Part shown: piece after piece, positions 47,613-56,265 of the stretch
Numbering within the stretch: position 1 is the stretch's first letter
Layout of the letters: each line of letters opens with the position of its first letter
Assembly: GCA_910575075.1 (NCBI GenBank)
Contig: CAJTCY010000008.1
Span: forward strand, 116,414 to 180,413
DNA from: Lachnospiraceae bacterium
GTDB lineage: Bacteria > Bacillota > Clostridia > Lachnospirales > Lachnospiraceae
Direction of reading: 5' to 3'
Length of the DNA stretch: 64,000 nucleotides
Made by a program: the position numbers and the translations under genes
Notes under the pieces: generated by a model
Told to the model about the DNA's origin: nothing
The model's input: the letters and a program-made list of their open reading frames with translations, nothing else
Databases searched by the model: none

Positions 47613-47749
47613 GACCGGGCCTCCTTTCCTTGATATTGCGCTGCTCTCTGCGCATAGAGGTATGCCTGTTTAGGCGTTCCTTGATATTGCGCTGCTTTCT
47701 GCGCATAGAGGTATGCCTGTTTAGGCGTTCCTTTAAAATAATTGTCCAT
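47591..47749 (-). CDS. Possible 52-aa repeat peptide between atpE and atpF
   Basis: ATG 47749 opens a 52-residue frame: MDNYFK, two copies of GTPKQAYLYAQ(K/R)AAQYQ, then GKEARSWNSYLA, ending inside the atpF start region. The 17-residue repeat is encoded by a 51-bp tandem repeat. The ribosome site (AAGG two nt before ATG) is poor. The alternative frame reads KERLNRHTSMRREQ-like residues, which recur in the AtpZ tail. It may be a non-coding repeat whose frame is open by chance. Confidence 0.35.
   Translation of the reverse strand: MDNYFKGTPKQAYLYAQKAAQYQGTPKQAYLYAQRAAQYQGKEARSWNSYLA
47628..47729. repeat. Two 51-bp tandem repeats between atpE and atpF
   Basis: Units 47628-47678 and 47679-47729 differ at one base. 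Each contains an inverted pair GCCT/AGGC (CGCCTAAACAGGC on the minus strand) and TGCGCAG blocks. A diverged relative lies at about 49305-49355 inside the 3' end of the atpZ-like gene. Confidence 0.93.
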
Positions 47750-47753
47750 TGCC

Positions 47754-48032
<279 letters not shown>

Positions 48033-48110
48033 TCATAAAATATTTTTGTTATCTTTTAACTTTTTCTAATGCCCTGCAATATCTGCGTCTTTCAAAACGT
48101 GAGCAACACA

Positions 48111-48845
48111 CTAGTTCTCCTCACCAATGGCATTGCTGATATACGTCATGGTCAGCATACAGAATACATAGGTCTGAATACAGCCAGAAAAAACATCAAA
48201 ATATGCATGTAATGCACCTGGCCAGAAGTATGCGATCTTCGATAAGAGCGAATAGATTAATGCCATAATAATCGTTCCCGATAAAATATTTGCAAACAGA
48301 CGCAAAGACAGGGAAATTGGCACTGCAAGCTCGCTGATCACGTTGATTGGAAACCAAATTGGCAGCCATGGCGGTAATGGGGAACACATATCAGTCCAAA
48401 TTTCTTTGGGCGTCTGATATTTAAACTGATTAAAATGAATCAGTATAAAGCTCAGCAATGCCAGCGGCAGTGTCACGCCATAATCCGCAGTAGGCGGACG
48501 CAGGCCAAACAATCCGGATAGATTGGAGATCAGTATAAAGATAAAAACTGTTCCAATGTAATTTACGAATTTATCACCGCTTTTACCCATAACTCCATGA
48601 ACCATTTTATCAAGCATTTCCACAATCAGTTCCACCACATTCTGAAAACCGCTGGGAACTTCTGACGCATGCTTCATGGCACGGTTTGCCGCAATGGAAA
48701 AACCTGTCAATACCAGTATCACAATCAGCAGACACACATGGGTGGTGGTGATCCAGAACGTATGCCCGAATAATTTGTAAGAAAATAATCCGTGCACCAT
48801 AATATCAATATCTGAACTGGAAGACAGTAAAATCGTACCCTGCAC
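48111..48845 (-). CDS. atpB: F0 ATP synthase a subunit
   Basis: 244 residues; ion channel half of the rotor interface. Several membrane helices; the conserved stator Arg is in AVPISLSLRLFANILSGTII, which is the family signature. NLSGLFGLRPPTADYGVTLP is the usual preceding loop. Start GTG with GGAGGTGAGAGA upstream. Confidence 0.96.
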   Translation of the reverse strand: MQGTILLSSSSDIDIMVHGLFSYKLFGHTFWITTTHVCLLIVILVLTGFSIAANRAMKHASEVPSGFQNVVELIVEMLDKMVHGVMGKSGDKFVNYIGTVFIFILISNLSGLFGLRPPTADYGVTLPLALLSFILIHFNQFKYQTPKEIWTDMCSPLPPWLPIWFPINVISELAVPISLSLRLFANILSGTIIMALIYSLLSKIAYFWPGALHAYFDVFSGCIQTYVFCMLTMTYISNAIGEEN

Positions 48846-48877
48846 TCTCTCACCTCCTTCTTAAATTTATGTTATAC

Positions 48878-49279
48878 TTATGCAGATTTTTTCTGTATCT
48901 GCAAAATAATTTTATGGAGAAAGGGTTGTAAATAAGCAGATACTTTCAACCCCATCAAGCCCAAAAACATAACCAGCAGATTCCCTGCTTTAAAATACCA
49001 TACCCCTATAAAAGCTCCCACCGCCACTACATAGCGGAGCACAGACCACAACCCTGTCCGAACAGCAGTCCCCTTTGATGCCATGGCGTCTACGGCATCC
49101 AGGATCACCACTGCCATGTTGACTGCCATCCCCATTGCAAGCGCAATGCCAATCCACAGTCCCATGGAATACTGCAGTTTGTCATCTACAAACCACACTC
49201 CCGTTAACTGCAATACCAGCCCATACAACAAGATTCCGGTAAGAAGCTCTGGCAGCGCCGGGTTAATTCTTCTCAGCAT
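48878..49279 (-). CDS. atpI: ATP synthase I-like membrane protein
   Basis: About 133 residues from ATG 49279 (AAAGGAG 8 nt upstream). Four predicted membrane helices (PELLTGILLYGLVLQLTGVW, MGLWIGIALAMGMAVNMAVV, VLRYVVAVGAFIGVWYF, LLVMFLGLMGLKVSAYL). The position ahead of atpB and the topology fit AtpI, which assists c-ring assembly or ion supply. Sequence identity is not distinctive, so the name is by context. Overlaps the upstream gene by 17 bp. Confidence 0.8.
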   Translation of the reverse strand: MLRRINPALPELLTGILLYGLVLQLTGVWFVDDKLQYSMGLWIGIALAMGMAVNMAVVILDAVDAMASKGTAVRTGLWSVLRYVVAVGAFIGVWYFKAGNLLVMFLGLMGLKVSAYLQPFLHKIILQIQKKSA

Positions 49280-49613
49280 GGTCCTTACTCCTTTCTTTGT
49301 CATTGCACTGTTCGTTACACATAAAGGCGTGTCTGTTCAGGCGTTCCTTGTTTTTCTGCTCTTTTGTGCAATAAATAGAAGGCACTTTGGCAGATACGGC
49401 ATCTTTTTCATAAATTTTTTTTGCCATAATAAAAATATTGCGAAAACCTGCAAGAGCACCAGCCATAAACAGCGGAATCACAATCCATTCCACAGAAAAT
49501 TTTCTCCCCAGCCATATTCCTGCAAATGTGCACAAAAAAACAGGCACCAACATGTTAATCCCAAACTGCGTAACCAACGCTAATGAACGATATACGCTTT
49601 TGTCATATTTCAC
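49263..49613 (-). CDS. AtpZ/AtpI family protein with repeat-derived tail
   Basis: About 116 residues from GTG 49613 (GGGAGG 8 nt upstream). Two membrane helices (ALVTQFGINMLVPVFLCTFA and EWIVIPLFMAGALAGFRNIF) with the AtpZ-type GxxxGxxxD-like spacing; the family accompanies Na+ or K+-linked F-ATPases. The last 45 residues are hydrophilic (EQKNKERLNRHAFMCNEQ onward) and are encoded by DNA resembling the 51-bp repeat at 47628, so the tail may have been added by a repeat insertion. First gene of the ATP synthase operon. Confidence 0.78.
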   Translation of the reverse strand: MKYDKSVYRSLALVTQFGINMLVPVFLCTFAGIWLGRKFSVEWIVIPLFMAGALAGFRNIFIMAKKIYEKDAVSAKVPSIYCTKEQKNKERLNRHAFMCNEQCNDKERSKDHAEKN

Positions 49614-49677
49614 ATGAGGCACCTCCCAGTTATTTTTCTGCGGAAATTTTTAAACATAATATTCCCTATATGGAGAT

Positions 49678-49706
49678 ATTATATCTATTTTTTACATAAA
49701 TGTCCA
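49678..49706 (-). promoter_or_regulatory. Promoter of the ATP synthase operon
   Basis: Minus strand TGGACA (49701-49706), 17-bp spacer, TATAAT (49678-49683), about 65 bp before the first gene. Confidence 0.75.
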
Positions 49707-49784
49707 TTCCTTCCTGAAAGTTTTCATAATATTTGTGATAATATAGCCTTGATAAACCGGGAATTTGAGTTTCTCCATTTTTTA

Positions 49785-49926
49785 GTTTTATGGTACCAAA
49801 AGGGTTCCAGCACAAAGTGATGGAAACACTCTGCACAGAAAAGTGCTATGGAAAGCTGGCTTTCCAGACACTTTTTGTGCAAGATGTCTATGCTGTCAAA
49901 GGCAGCAGACCTTTTGATACTAAAAC
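49785..49926. repeat. 142-bp inverted-repeat element upstream of the ATP synthase promoter
   Basis: Ends are imperfect inverted repeats: GTTTTATGGTACCAAAAGG on the left, GTTTTAGTATCAAAAGG on the opposite strand at the right. Inside are CAGCACAAAGTG/CACTTTTTGTGC arms and a perfect TGGAAAGC-TG-GCTTTCCA stem. The outer motif GGTNYCAAAAGG is shared with the element at 8607-8917 and with the terminator core at 28253. No coding capacity. The remainder of the 520-bp gap holds the promoter and the terminator listed separately. Confidence 0.6.
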
Positions 49927-49983
49927 ATTGGTTGTTGTTAAAAATGGGGAAACTCAAGACCGGGAAATATTGCGCCTGCACTT

Positions 49984-50020
49984 GAAAAACAGCTCCGAAT
50001 CTAAATTAGATTCAAAGCTG
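49984..50020 (-). terminator. Rho-independent terminator of the ABC/two-component operon
   Basis: Minus strand stem CAGCTTTGAATCTAA with its partner (49990-50020, two mismatches) followed by TTTTTC (49984-49989). It lies about 115 bp after the 272-aa gene. Confidence 0.8.
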
Positions 50021-50134
50021 CTTTTCTGATGGATACCCTATATCCCTTTTCCAATTAACATTTATGAAAAAGAATCCTGCTGTGCCGCGCAAAATTGCAA
50101 AGCAATCATTTTTACCTTAATCATTCTTCTGAAA

Positions 50135-50953
50135 TTATTCCGTATCCGTTATACTGTCATCCTTGCCTGTGGTTAATTTAAATGTTATATTGACACTTTC
50201 TTTCAGATCTATCCTCTCAGCAGCTGGCTGCTCTTTTTCATCCATGCGGCTGTCAGAAGACCTTCCCAACGTATGCAGAAACTCCATTTTGGCATATACC
50301 TGACTATTTTCTATTTCCCATAAAGCTTCTGTCTCCTCCAGGTTTTTTGTCGCACCTTTATAAGACGCCTGCAATCCGGCCAATTCCACAAAATCTTTCA
50401 ATTTCCAATATGGCATCTGTTCTGGTAAGTATTCAAATAAGGTAATATCTGCAAACCAGACCTTCCCTGTAACTGCATTCACATATAAATATACCTCTAT
50501 AACCTGATTGGAAAACTCCACTTTCCAAAAACTGTACTGCGGCTGTGTGATGTCCCTTTCCTGCTGCTCTGCCATTTCAAGAACTGCGCTTACGGATCCT
50601 GAATCGATCTTTATAAAACTACCATTTTCATCTATCACAAGATTCATTTCATTCAGCCAGTCTTTCCCATCTTTAACCGCCTGTTCCATAGAAATCTGGC
50701 CCCATACAGGATTATGGGCCGTCAATTTTGCAGAATTCTCCCAAAGGTTTATCACCCTTTCCATCTCTTCCATTGTAAGTCCGTCCCTTTCCTGCCATTC
50801 CATGACAGAGTTATTCGGAAAAACACTGCCACCTTCCTCCAAAAGCCGCCTCTCTTTCGCTTTCATGATAAAATCCATTCCCGTCATACTGCCAAAAGAA
50901 AAAACAAGCGCAAGGAACAGCGTAATAATCGTATATTTATATTTCTTCCCCAT
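50135..50953 (-). CDS. Secreted or anchored protein of the ABC/two-component operon
   Basis: 272 residues. N-terminal hydrophobic segment (YTIITLFLALVFSFGSMTG) acts as signal or anchor. The body has a PepSY-like stretch (YSFWKVEFSNQVIEVYLYVN, then AVTGKVWFADI). The C terminus is hydrophilic. Overlaps the kinase stop by 17 bp, with AGGAGG before the ATG, so it belongs to the same operon. No recognised family beyond the PepSY-like pattern; such accessory proteins often tune the sensor kinase, which is an inference here. Confidence 0.7.
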   Translation of the reverse strand: MGKKYKYTIITLFLALVFSFGSMTGMDFIMKAKERRLLEEGGSVFPNNSVMEWQERDGLTMEEMERVINLWENSAKLTAHNPVWGQISMEQAVKDGKDWLNEMNLVIDENGSFIKIDSGSVSAVLEMAEQQERDITQPQYSFWKVEFSNQVIEVYLYVNAVTGKVWFADITLFEYLPEQMPYWKLKDFVELAGLQASYKGATKNLEETEALWEIENSQVYAKMEFLHTLGRSSDSRMDEKEQPAAERIDLKESVNITFKLTTGKDDSITDTE

Positions 50954-52418
50954 ATCTGCCCTCCTGCATCTGATAAAATTTCAGACAGACTGCCGTTCCC
51001 GTTTTTCCATCGCTTTCAATCTCCATCTTTGCTCTGTGTATCTTTGCGATCTTTGATACCAAAAACATTCCCAATCCTGCGCCATGCTGTTTTCTTGACC
51101 GGGATTTATCAACCATATAAAAAGCCTCCGTAATCTTGCCCAGTTCCTCCGGCGGTATTCCCCTGCCGTTGTCTTTGATCTCAATCCTGTAAACATCTTC
51201 TTTGCTGCCGCTGATCCAAAGATCTTTGCAGCCTGCTTTCAAAGAATTATCAATCAGATTTAAAATCATGGTCTTAAATAGGTCAAAATCCACCCAAATG
51301 CAGCCCTCGTCAATATCCAGATGCAGTTTTGCCCCATACTTTCTGCATACCGGTTCTATCCCCTGCTGCAGATTTACAAACATCTCCGCCGCAGACATCC
51401 TTTCCAGGGAAAAATCCTGCTTATCCAGCACAAATAAATCCATCATCTTTAGAGAAAGCGCTTCCAGCCTCATACCTTCTTCCAGTATATATCCGGCTGC
51501 GCTTTTTACTTCTTCTCTGGGCAAATCACGCTGGTAAAGCATATCTGCATAACCGATTACAGACGTCATCGGTGTTTTCAGCTCGTGAGCAAAATTTGCT
51601 GCAAATTCTTCTTTCTGCCTGACCATATCTGACAATTCTGCAATACTTTCTTCCACCTGTCCTGCCATATGATTAAACCCATACGCCAGCTCATAGATTT
51701 CATCTTTTCCTTTGACACGGATTCTCTGAGAATAATTGCCATGAGCAATCCAAAAAGCCGCTTCGCTTACCTTTTTCAAAGATGCTGTCAGAGCCTTTGT
51801 CAGCAGAAAAATAACAGGAAAACTGATGCAGATAATCACTAGATAAAGCCTCTGAAAATAGGAAACCATTTTTTTGTGTCTGTTTATCACAGAACTGATA
51901 TCCGTCTGAGTAATCAGGGTCATTTCATATTCTCCCTGTTTGACAACGCCAAATACAAAAATACAGCTTTTTTCTAAAGTATTATAAATTTGATAAGACT
52001 GAACATTTTTTCCCTTCTCCTGAAAAGGATCATAACGAAAAACAACTTTCTTTTCCTCTATTTCATAAATTTCCAGGGCGATCCAGTTATCCATTGATTT
52101 ATTTATGGCAACGTCAGAATGAAACATATCTATATTGGAAATATCGTACCCAATTTCTCTCTTATAATCACATAGATATACTGGAACTGTAAAAATATTT
52201 AAAACGCTTTGCCTTTTTCCCTCATAGATAAATTTCGGATCTGAGTACAGAATCGACTGCAGGATGTACTTGTTGTATTGAAAATCCTGAAAAGCAGCCT
52301 TTTTTTGTTGTTCCACCGCATTTTCAAAAGTATAATTAATCAGCAAATATCCTGCTGCCTGAAATGCAATACTAAAAATCACCACAAAACACAGAAATAT
52401 TTTATGGAACAATTTCAT
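50937..52418 (-). CDS. Sensor histidine kinase of the ABC module
   Basis: 493 residues. Two membrane helices (about 5-27 and 190-212) flank an extracytoplasmic region; HAMP (about 205-260, VSEAAFWIAHGNYSQRIRV); HisKA box FAHELKTPMTSVIGYADMLY; HATPase with ILNLIDNSLKAG and GAGLGMFLVSKIAKI. The start overlaps the regulator stop by 4 bp (ATGA). Envelope-stress or peptide-sensing kinase, by context linked to the ABC transporter upstream. Confidence 0.94.
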   Translation of the reverse strand: MKLFHKIFLCFVVIFSIAFQAAGYLLINYTFENAVEQQKKAAFQDFQYNKYILQSILYSDPKFIYEGKRQSVLNIFTVPVYLCDYKREIGYDISNIDMFHSDVAINKSMDNWIALEIYEIEEKKVVFRYDPFQEKGKNVQSYQIYNTLEKSCIFVFGVVKQGEYEMTLITQTDISSVINRHKKMVSYFQRLYLVIICISFPVIFLLTKALTASLKKVSEAAFWIAHGNYSQRIRVKGKDEIYELAYGFNHMAGQVEESIAELSDMVRQKEEFAANFAHELKTPMTSVIGYADMLYQRDLPREEVKSAAGYILEEGMRLEALSLKMMDLFVLDKQDFSLERMSAAEMFVNLQQGIEPVCRKYGAKLHLDIDEGCIWVDFDLFKTMILNLIDNSLKAGCKDLWISGSKEDVYRIEIKDNGRGIPPEELGKITEAFYMVDKSRSRKQHGAGLGMFLVSKIAKIHRAKMEIESDGKTGTAVCLKFYQMQEGRYGEEI

Positions 52419-53071
52419 TTTCCATCCTCCAGCCGATACCCGATGCGAAATACCGTTTTAATATAGTCCTCCCATCCCAGTTTTTTCCTGAGACGCTGGA
52501 TATGAGAATCTAACGTACGGGTATCTCCCATATATGCCTGTCCCCACACCTTTTCATATAATCTGGCACGGTATAACGCCACGTTCTTATTCTGTATCAG
52601 TTCCACTAAAAGTTCAAATTCCTTTACCGTAAGTTCCACTGGCTCTCCTTCTTTCCGGACTGTCCTTGAGGACATATCAATTTCCACATCCGCGAAGGTA
52701 AGCCTCCTGTCAGCTTTATGAGACCTTCTGAGCAGCGCTTCTACACGTGCCAGCAATTCCCCAATCTGAAACGGTTTAACAATATAATCATCTGCTCCCA
52801 GTTTTAATCCCCGTATTCGGTCGTTAACCATGCTTTTTGCTGTTAGAAAAATCACTGGCGTTCCCATAGGTTTTATGTATTCAAGCAGCTCGTAACCATT
52901 TATCTCTGGCAGCATTATGTCCAGCAGGATTAAATCAAAACTCTCTTTCTCAATAAAATCCGCTCCCATTTTCCCATCAAAGGCACAAATACATTCATAA
53001 CCTTCGGCTGTTAAATTTATCTTTACTAAGTTTGCGATTGCCTCGTCATCTTCCACGATTAAAATTTTCAT
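52415..53071 (-). CDS. OmpR-family response regulator of the ABC module
   Basis: 218 residues from ATG 53071 (AAGGAGG upstream). Receiver with MKILIVEDDEAI, LILLDIMLPEINGYELL and VKPFQIGELLARVEALLR; winged-helix domain with VRKEGEPVELTVKEFELLVE and DSHIQRLRKKLGW. Follows the second permease by 77 bp and is translationally coupled to the kinase. Confidence 0.96.
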   Translation of the reverse strand: MKILIVEDDEAIANLVKINLTAEGYECICAFDGKMGADFIEKESFDLILLDIMLPEINGYELLEYIKPMGTPVIFLTAKSMVNDRIRGLKLGADDYIVKPFQIGELLARVEALLRRSHKADRRLTFADVEIDMSSRTVRKEGEPVELTVKEFELLVELIQNKNVALYRARLYEKVWGQAYMGDTRTLDSHIQRLRKKLGWEDYIKTVFRIGYRLEDGK

Positions 53072-53147
53072 TGAAAAGCCTCCTTCTTTTATTTTACATG
53101 ATATCCAAAGACTTAGCAACCGCACGACGCACGCCAAATATTGGTTT

Positions 53148-56100
53148 CTACTCTTTCACCTGTAATAATTCCAAAGCTTTGCGTCTTGTCACCTGCACCG
53201 CAGCAACAGACGTTCCGCAGACACATGCCAGAAGATACAGACCGAAACAAAAGGCAAGCGTTCTTAGGCTTTCTACAAACAGCCCCAAATTTGACAAGGC
53301 AAGCCCGCCTGCCACCAAAAGGATTCCGGACAGACAGAGGATGATCTGCTCAAACATCAGCATACACCGGACTCGTTTCTTGGTAACCCCAAGAATACGC
53401 AGAAACGCCGCTTCCTGTGCCGACTGCAGAATTACCAGCAGAGGACCGATCAGCCCGATCACCACGGCGGCAGCTACAGCAATCGGGAACAACGCTTCCA
53501 CAAGACCACGGATACGCTCAATATTGTCAAGGCCTCCCGTATCAAGATGATAGGATGGATATCCGTACATGACGCTTTCATCCATCTTTTTCTTCAAAAG
53601 GCTGTCCAGCTCATCAATTTTTTCGTTATCCGCCAGCGTGAATTCGCAGTGCTCCATTGAAAAATCCATGGAGAAAAGCTTTGTCAGGTCACTCCTTATC
53701 CCCGTAAATATGCTGTCTCCGACCTCGCTATCATCAGACTCTGCAATTCCTATCACCTTATAGGTCTTATATCCATCCGATACTTCATTTTCCCCAGGTC
53801 CACCATTCTTAAGAATCGAATACAGGATATCTGACATGATGCCGATTTCATCACCAGGAGAGACGCCGAACTTTTCTGCCAGATTCTTCCCCAACAGGCA
53901 AACCTGTGCAGTTCCCTCAAAGTTGGAAAGGCCGAATCCTTCGGCATAATCTACCGTACAGCCATTCCCCAGGTCACGCTCCAGATCGCTTGAAACCATC
54001 ATCGTTACAGGCGCATCTATTCCTGTATCCTGTACCCACACGCCAAAGCTGTCCTGACAGTAAAAATCTTTTACCAGCGGCGATTTTGACAGATCCACCG
54101 AAGTTGTAAATGTAAAATCAACTGCCGTACCTTTTACTCCCAAATCATAGAAAGCATTTCGATATGTAATTCTGGCCAGCACAAACATTCCAATTCCAGC
54201 AGCCAGTACAGAGGCCAAAATCAGTGACACTGCCGTCTTGCCGACGCCGCGCCGCATATGGCGCCAGATATAAGCCGTCACATGACGGACAGATCCGTAA
54301 TTTCTCTTGACTGCCCATTCTCCTGCCGCCGTAAATTTTGACACATCAAATTTCACTGGAACTGGATCTGCTTCTGATCCATCACGGTTAACAGGCAAAC
54401 TCTTTATCATTGCCCCTTGCTTAGCGCCCTCCTGCAGCAATTCCAGCGGCGGGGTATGTTTCATATTCCAGAGAAAGAAATATGCGGTCAGGGAGACAAA
54501 CAGCAGCTCTGTAATCAGGCACAGAATCACTGCACTGATCGGTATTTTCGTGTCAGCAATATACCCTTTGGGAGCGCTGTCCGCCATACGCAATATCGCT
54601 TTTTTGGCTGTGTCCTGCGCATAGCAGAATCCCGTTATGCCGCCAAATGGCACTGCCAGCACAGATACGGCAACAAAAGGCATTACAACTGAATACTCCG
54701 CCGTCCTGGCGGGAACACCGAGCATTCGCATAATGGCATACGTTTTTTTGTTCCGTCCAATATACAGGTACACTGCAAGGAACAATGCCAGCGCTGCCCC
54801 GGCAATATACAGTATAGTTGTCAGCAGAGACGTAAACGCTCCCATTTCAAAGCTGTCCTTTACGTCCAGCCATCCTCTGTCTGAATAGTCCAAAGCCAGT
54901 CCCACTTTATCGGCAAACTGCTGGGCTGCCTCATGGAATTTCTCTATATCATTGGCGTCTTCAACAAAGAGCCCGAAGCTGGATTCATAGATATCCGAAG
55001 TCTTCACCGGCAGAAGAGAGGTGGGTACATATATTTCATTGGGCGACCACGGATATACAGAATCTCCTCTCCCCTCGGTGTAAGAGCCGACAATCACAAG
55101 CTCCGCAGAATCTACATATTGAGCTATCTTCTTAGCATCAAGTATTGTACGCCAGTTTTCTTTCTCTGAATAAGCTCTTGTTTCACCAGACTGGTCTCCC
55201 AGCTGCACATGGATACGATCACCGATGGACAGACCGTGCTCTTTTAGAAATTCATCCTTTACAACGCAGGCCTCTGTATCCTCCGCTGTCAGGAGACGGC
55301 CTGCAGATATCACAAGCTTTTGTTCATTAAATGATGGTATGGCACGCATGTCTGGAGTATACGTAATATCGTAAACATATTTATTATAATTGATTGCGTC
55401 TACCCATCCTTTCTGGAGTGCAAATGAATCTGTCTCCAGATAATTGTCTGGCTGTCCGTCAATCACACACAGAGAGCCATCCCCTGTTTCATGAGGACTG
55501 AAGTAAATACCCGACGACCCGTCTGCACTATACCCTGAATTATTGGCCAGCACCAGGCATCGGCTCCCTTTTTTCAGGCCGTCATAAAATGCACGGGTAT
55601 AGGAGGATTTAGCATAATACATTTCCCCCAGAGGAACCGCTTCCGTCGTGAAAGAGTCTTCTATTTCAGGCCCGCCCTCACAAGCGATGACCTTAACGTT
55701 ATCAAACTTTAAACATATATGATTCTCAAGAATGGAATCATTTTCTTCATATCCTTCATATGTTCCTTCAAACACAACAAATCCGCCAAATTCCCCTATA
55801 ACTTCCATGCGTTGGTAATCTTCCACCCGTCCGGCTGTCATGTAACCCTTATAAATTGTTGCGCCTGGCAGTGATGCAAACTCCTTCCATTCTTCTCTCG
55901 TCGGATCAGGTTTAGCCTCTCCCTCCAGGTAGGTATCATAACATCTTCCCACCGTCTTATCTGGTGAATCAACGTTTGCCACTACTACCGGAATACCGGG
56001 CACATAATTACTCAAAGACGCAGTGGCGTGGTAAAGGCTTTTGGCATTCTCTGTTTCCCTTGTTGTGACAGCGTAATCTGTAACACGGGAAAAGAAAGCA

Positions 56101-56186
56101 AACGACGCCGCTGCAATCAGCAGAAATGTCAGCAGTGTTTTCAATGGAGAACGAAGTAATGTTTTTAATGCAATGGACTTTCTCAT
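53148..56186 (-). CDS. Giant FtsX-type ABC permease, copy 2
   Basis: 1012 residues. Extracytoplasmic MacB-like region between an N-terminal membrane helix (TFLLIAAASFAFFSRVTDYA) and a three-helix FtsX core (about 460-610: SLLTTILYIAGAALALFLAV, YSVVMPFVAVSVLAVPFGGI, VILCLITELLFVSLTAYFFL). A second FtsX half follows at about 670-1012. Extensive similarity to the neighbouring copy, including MxKSIALKTLLRSPLKT and NKKTYAIMRxLGVPxxTA. Works with the ATPase at 59319. Such transporters usually handle peptides or act as stress sensors; substrate unknown. Confidence 0.93.
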   Translation of the reverse strand: MRKSIALKTLLRSPLKTLLTFLLIAAASFAFFSRVTDYAVTTRETENAKSLYHATASLSNYVPGIPVVVANVDSPDKTVGRCYDTYLEGEAKPDPTREEWKEFASLPGATIYKGYMTAGRVEDYQRMEVIGEFGGFVVFEGTYEGYEENDSILENHICLKFDNVKVIACEGGPEIEDSFTTEAVPLGEMYYAKSSYTRAFYDGLKKGSRCLVLANNSGYSADGSSGIYFSPHETGDGSLCVIDGQPDNYLETDSFALQKGWVDAINYNKYVYDITYTPDMRAIPSFNEQKLVISAGRLLTAEDTEACVVKDEFLKEHGLSIGDRIHVQLGDQSGETRAYSEKENWRTILDAKKIAQYVDSAELVIVGSYTEGRGDSVYPWSPNEIYVPTSLLPVKTSDIYESSFGLFVEDANDIEKFHEAAQQFADKVGLALDYSDRGWLDVKDSFEMGAFTSLLTTILYIAGAALALFLAVYLYIGRNKKTYAIMRMLGVPARTAEYSVVMPFVAVSVLAVPFGGITGFCYAQDTAKKAILRMADSAPKGYIADTKIPISAVILCLITELLFVSLTAYFFLWNMKHTPPLELLQEGAKQGAMIKSLPVNRDGSEADPVPVKFDVSKFTAAGEWAVKRNYGSVRHVTAYIWRHMRRGVGKTAVSLILASVLAAGIGMFVLARITYRNAFYDLGVKGTAVDFTFTTSVDLSKSPLVKDFYCQDSFGVWVQDTGIDAPVTMMVSSDLERDLGNGCTVDYAEGFGLSNFEGTAQVCLLGKNLAEKFGVSPGDEIGIMSDILYSILKNGGPGENEVSDGYKTYKVIGIAESDDSEVGDSIFTGIRSDLTKLFSMDFSMEHCEFTLADNEKIDELDSLLKKKMDESVMYGYPSYHLDTGGLDNIERIRGLVEALFPIAVAAAVVIGLIGPLLVILQSAQEAAFLRILGVTKKRVRCMLMFEQIILCLSGILLVAGGLALSNLGLFVESLRTLAFCFGLYLLACVCGTSVAAVQVTRRKALELLQVKE

Positions 56187-56265
56187 AAAGTTGCCTCCTT
56201 CGGTTTGAATGTACTCTCACAATCAGGCGCAAAAAGACTCCGAGAGTACATTTGATTCTTCTGTC

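Noticed and set aside
49790..50029. Plus-strand 79-aa protein
   Set aside because: It spans the inverted-repeat element and a terminator, with no ribosome site.
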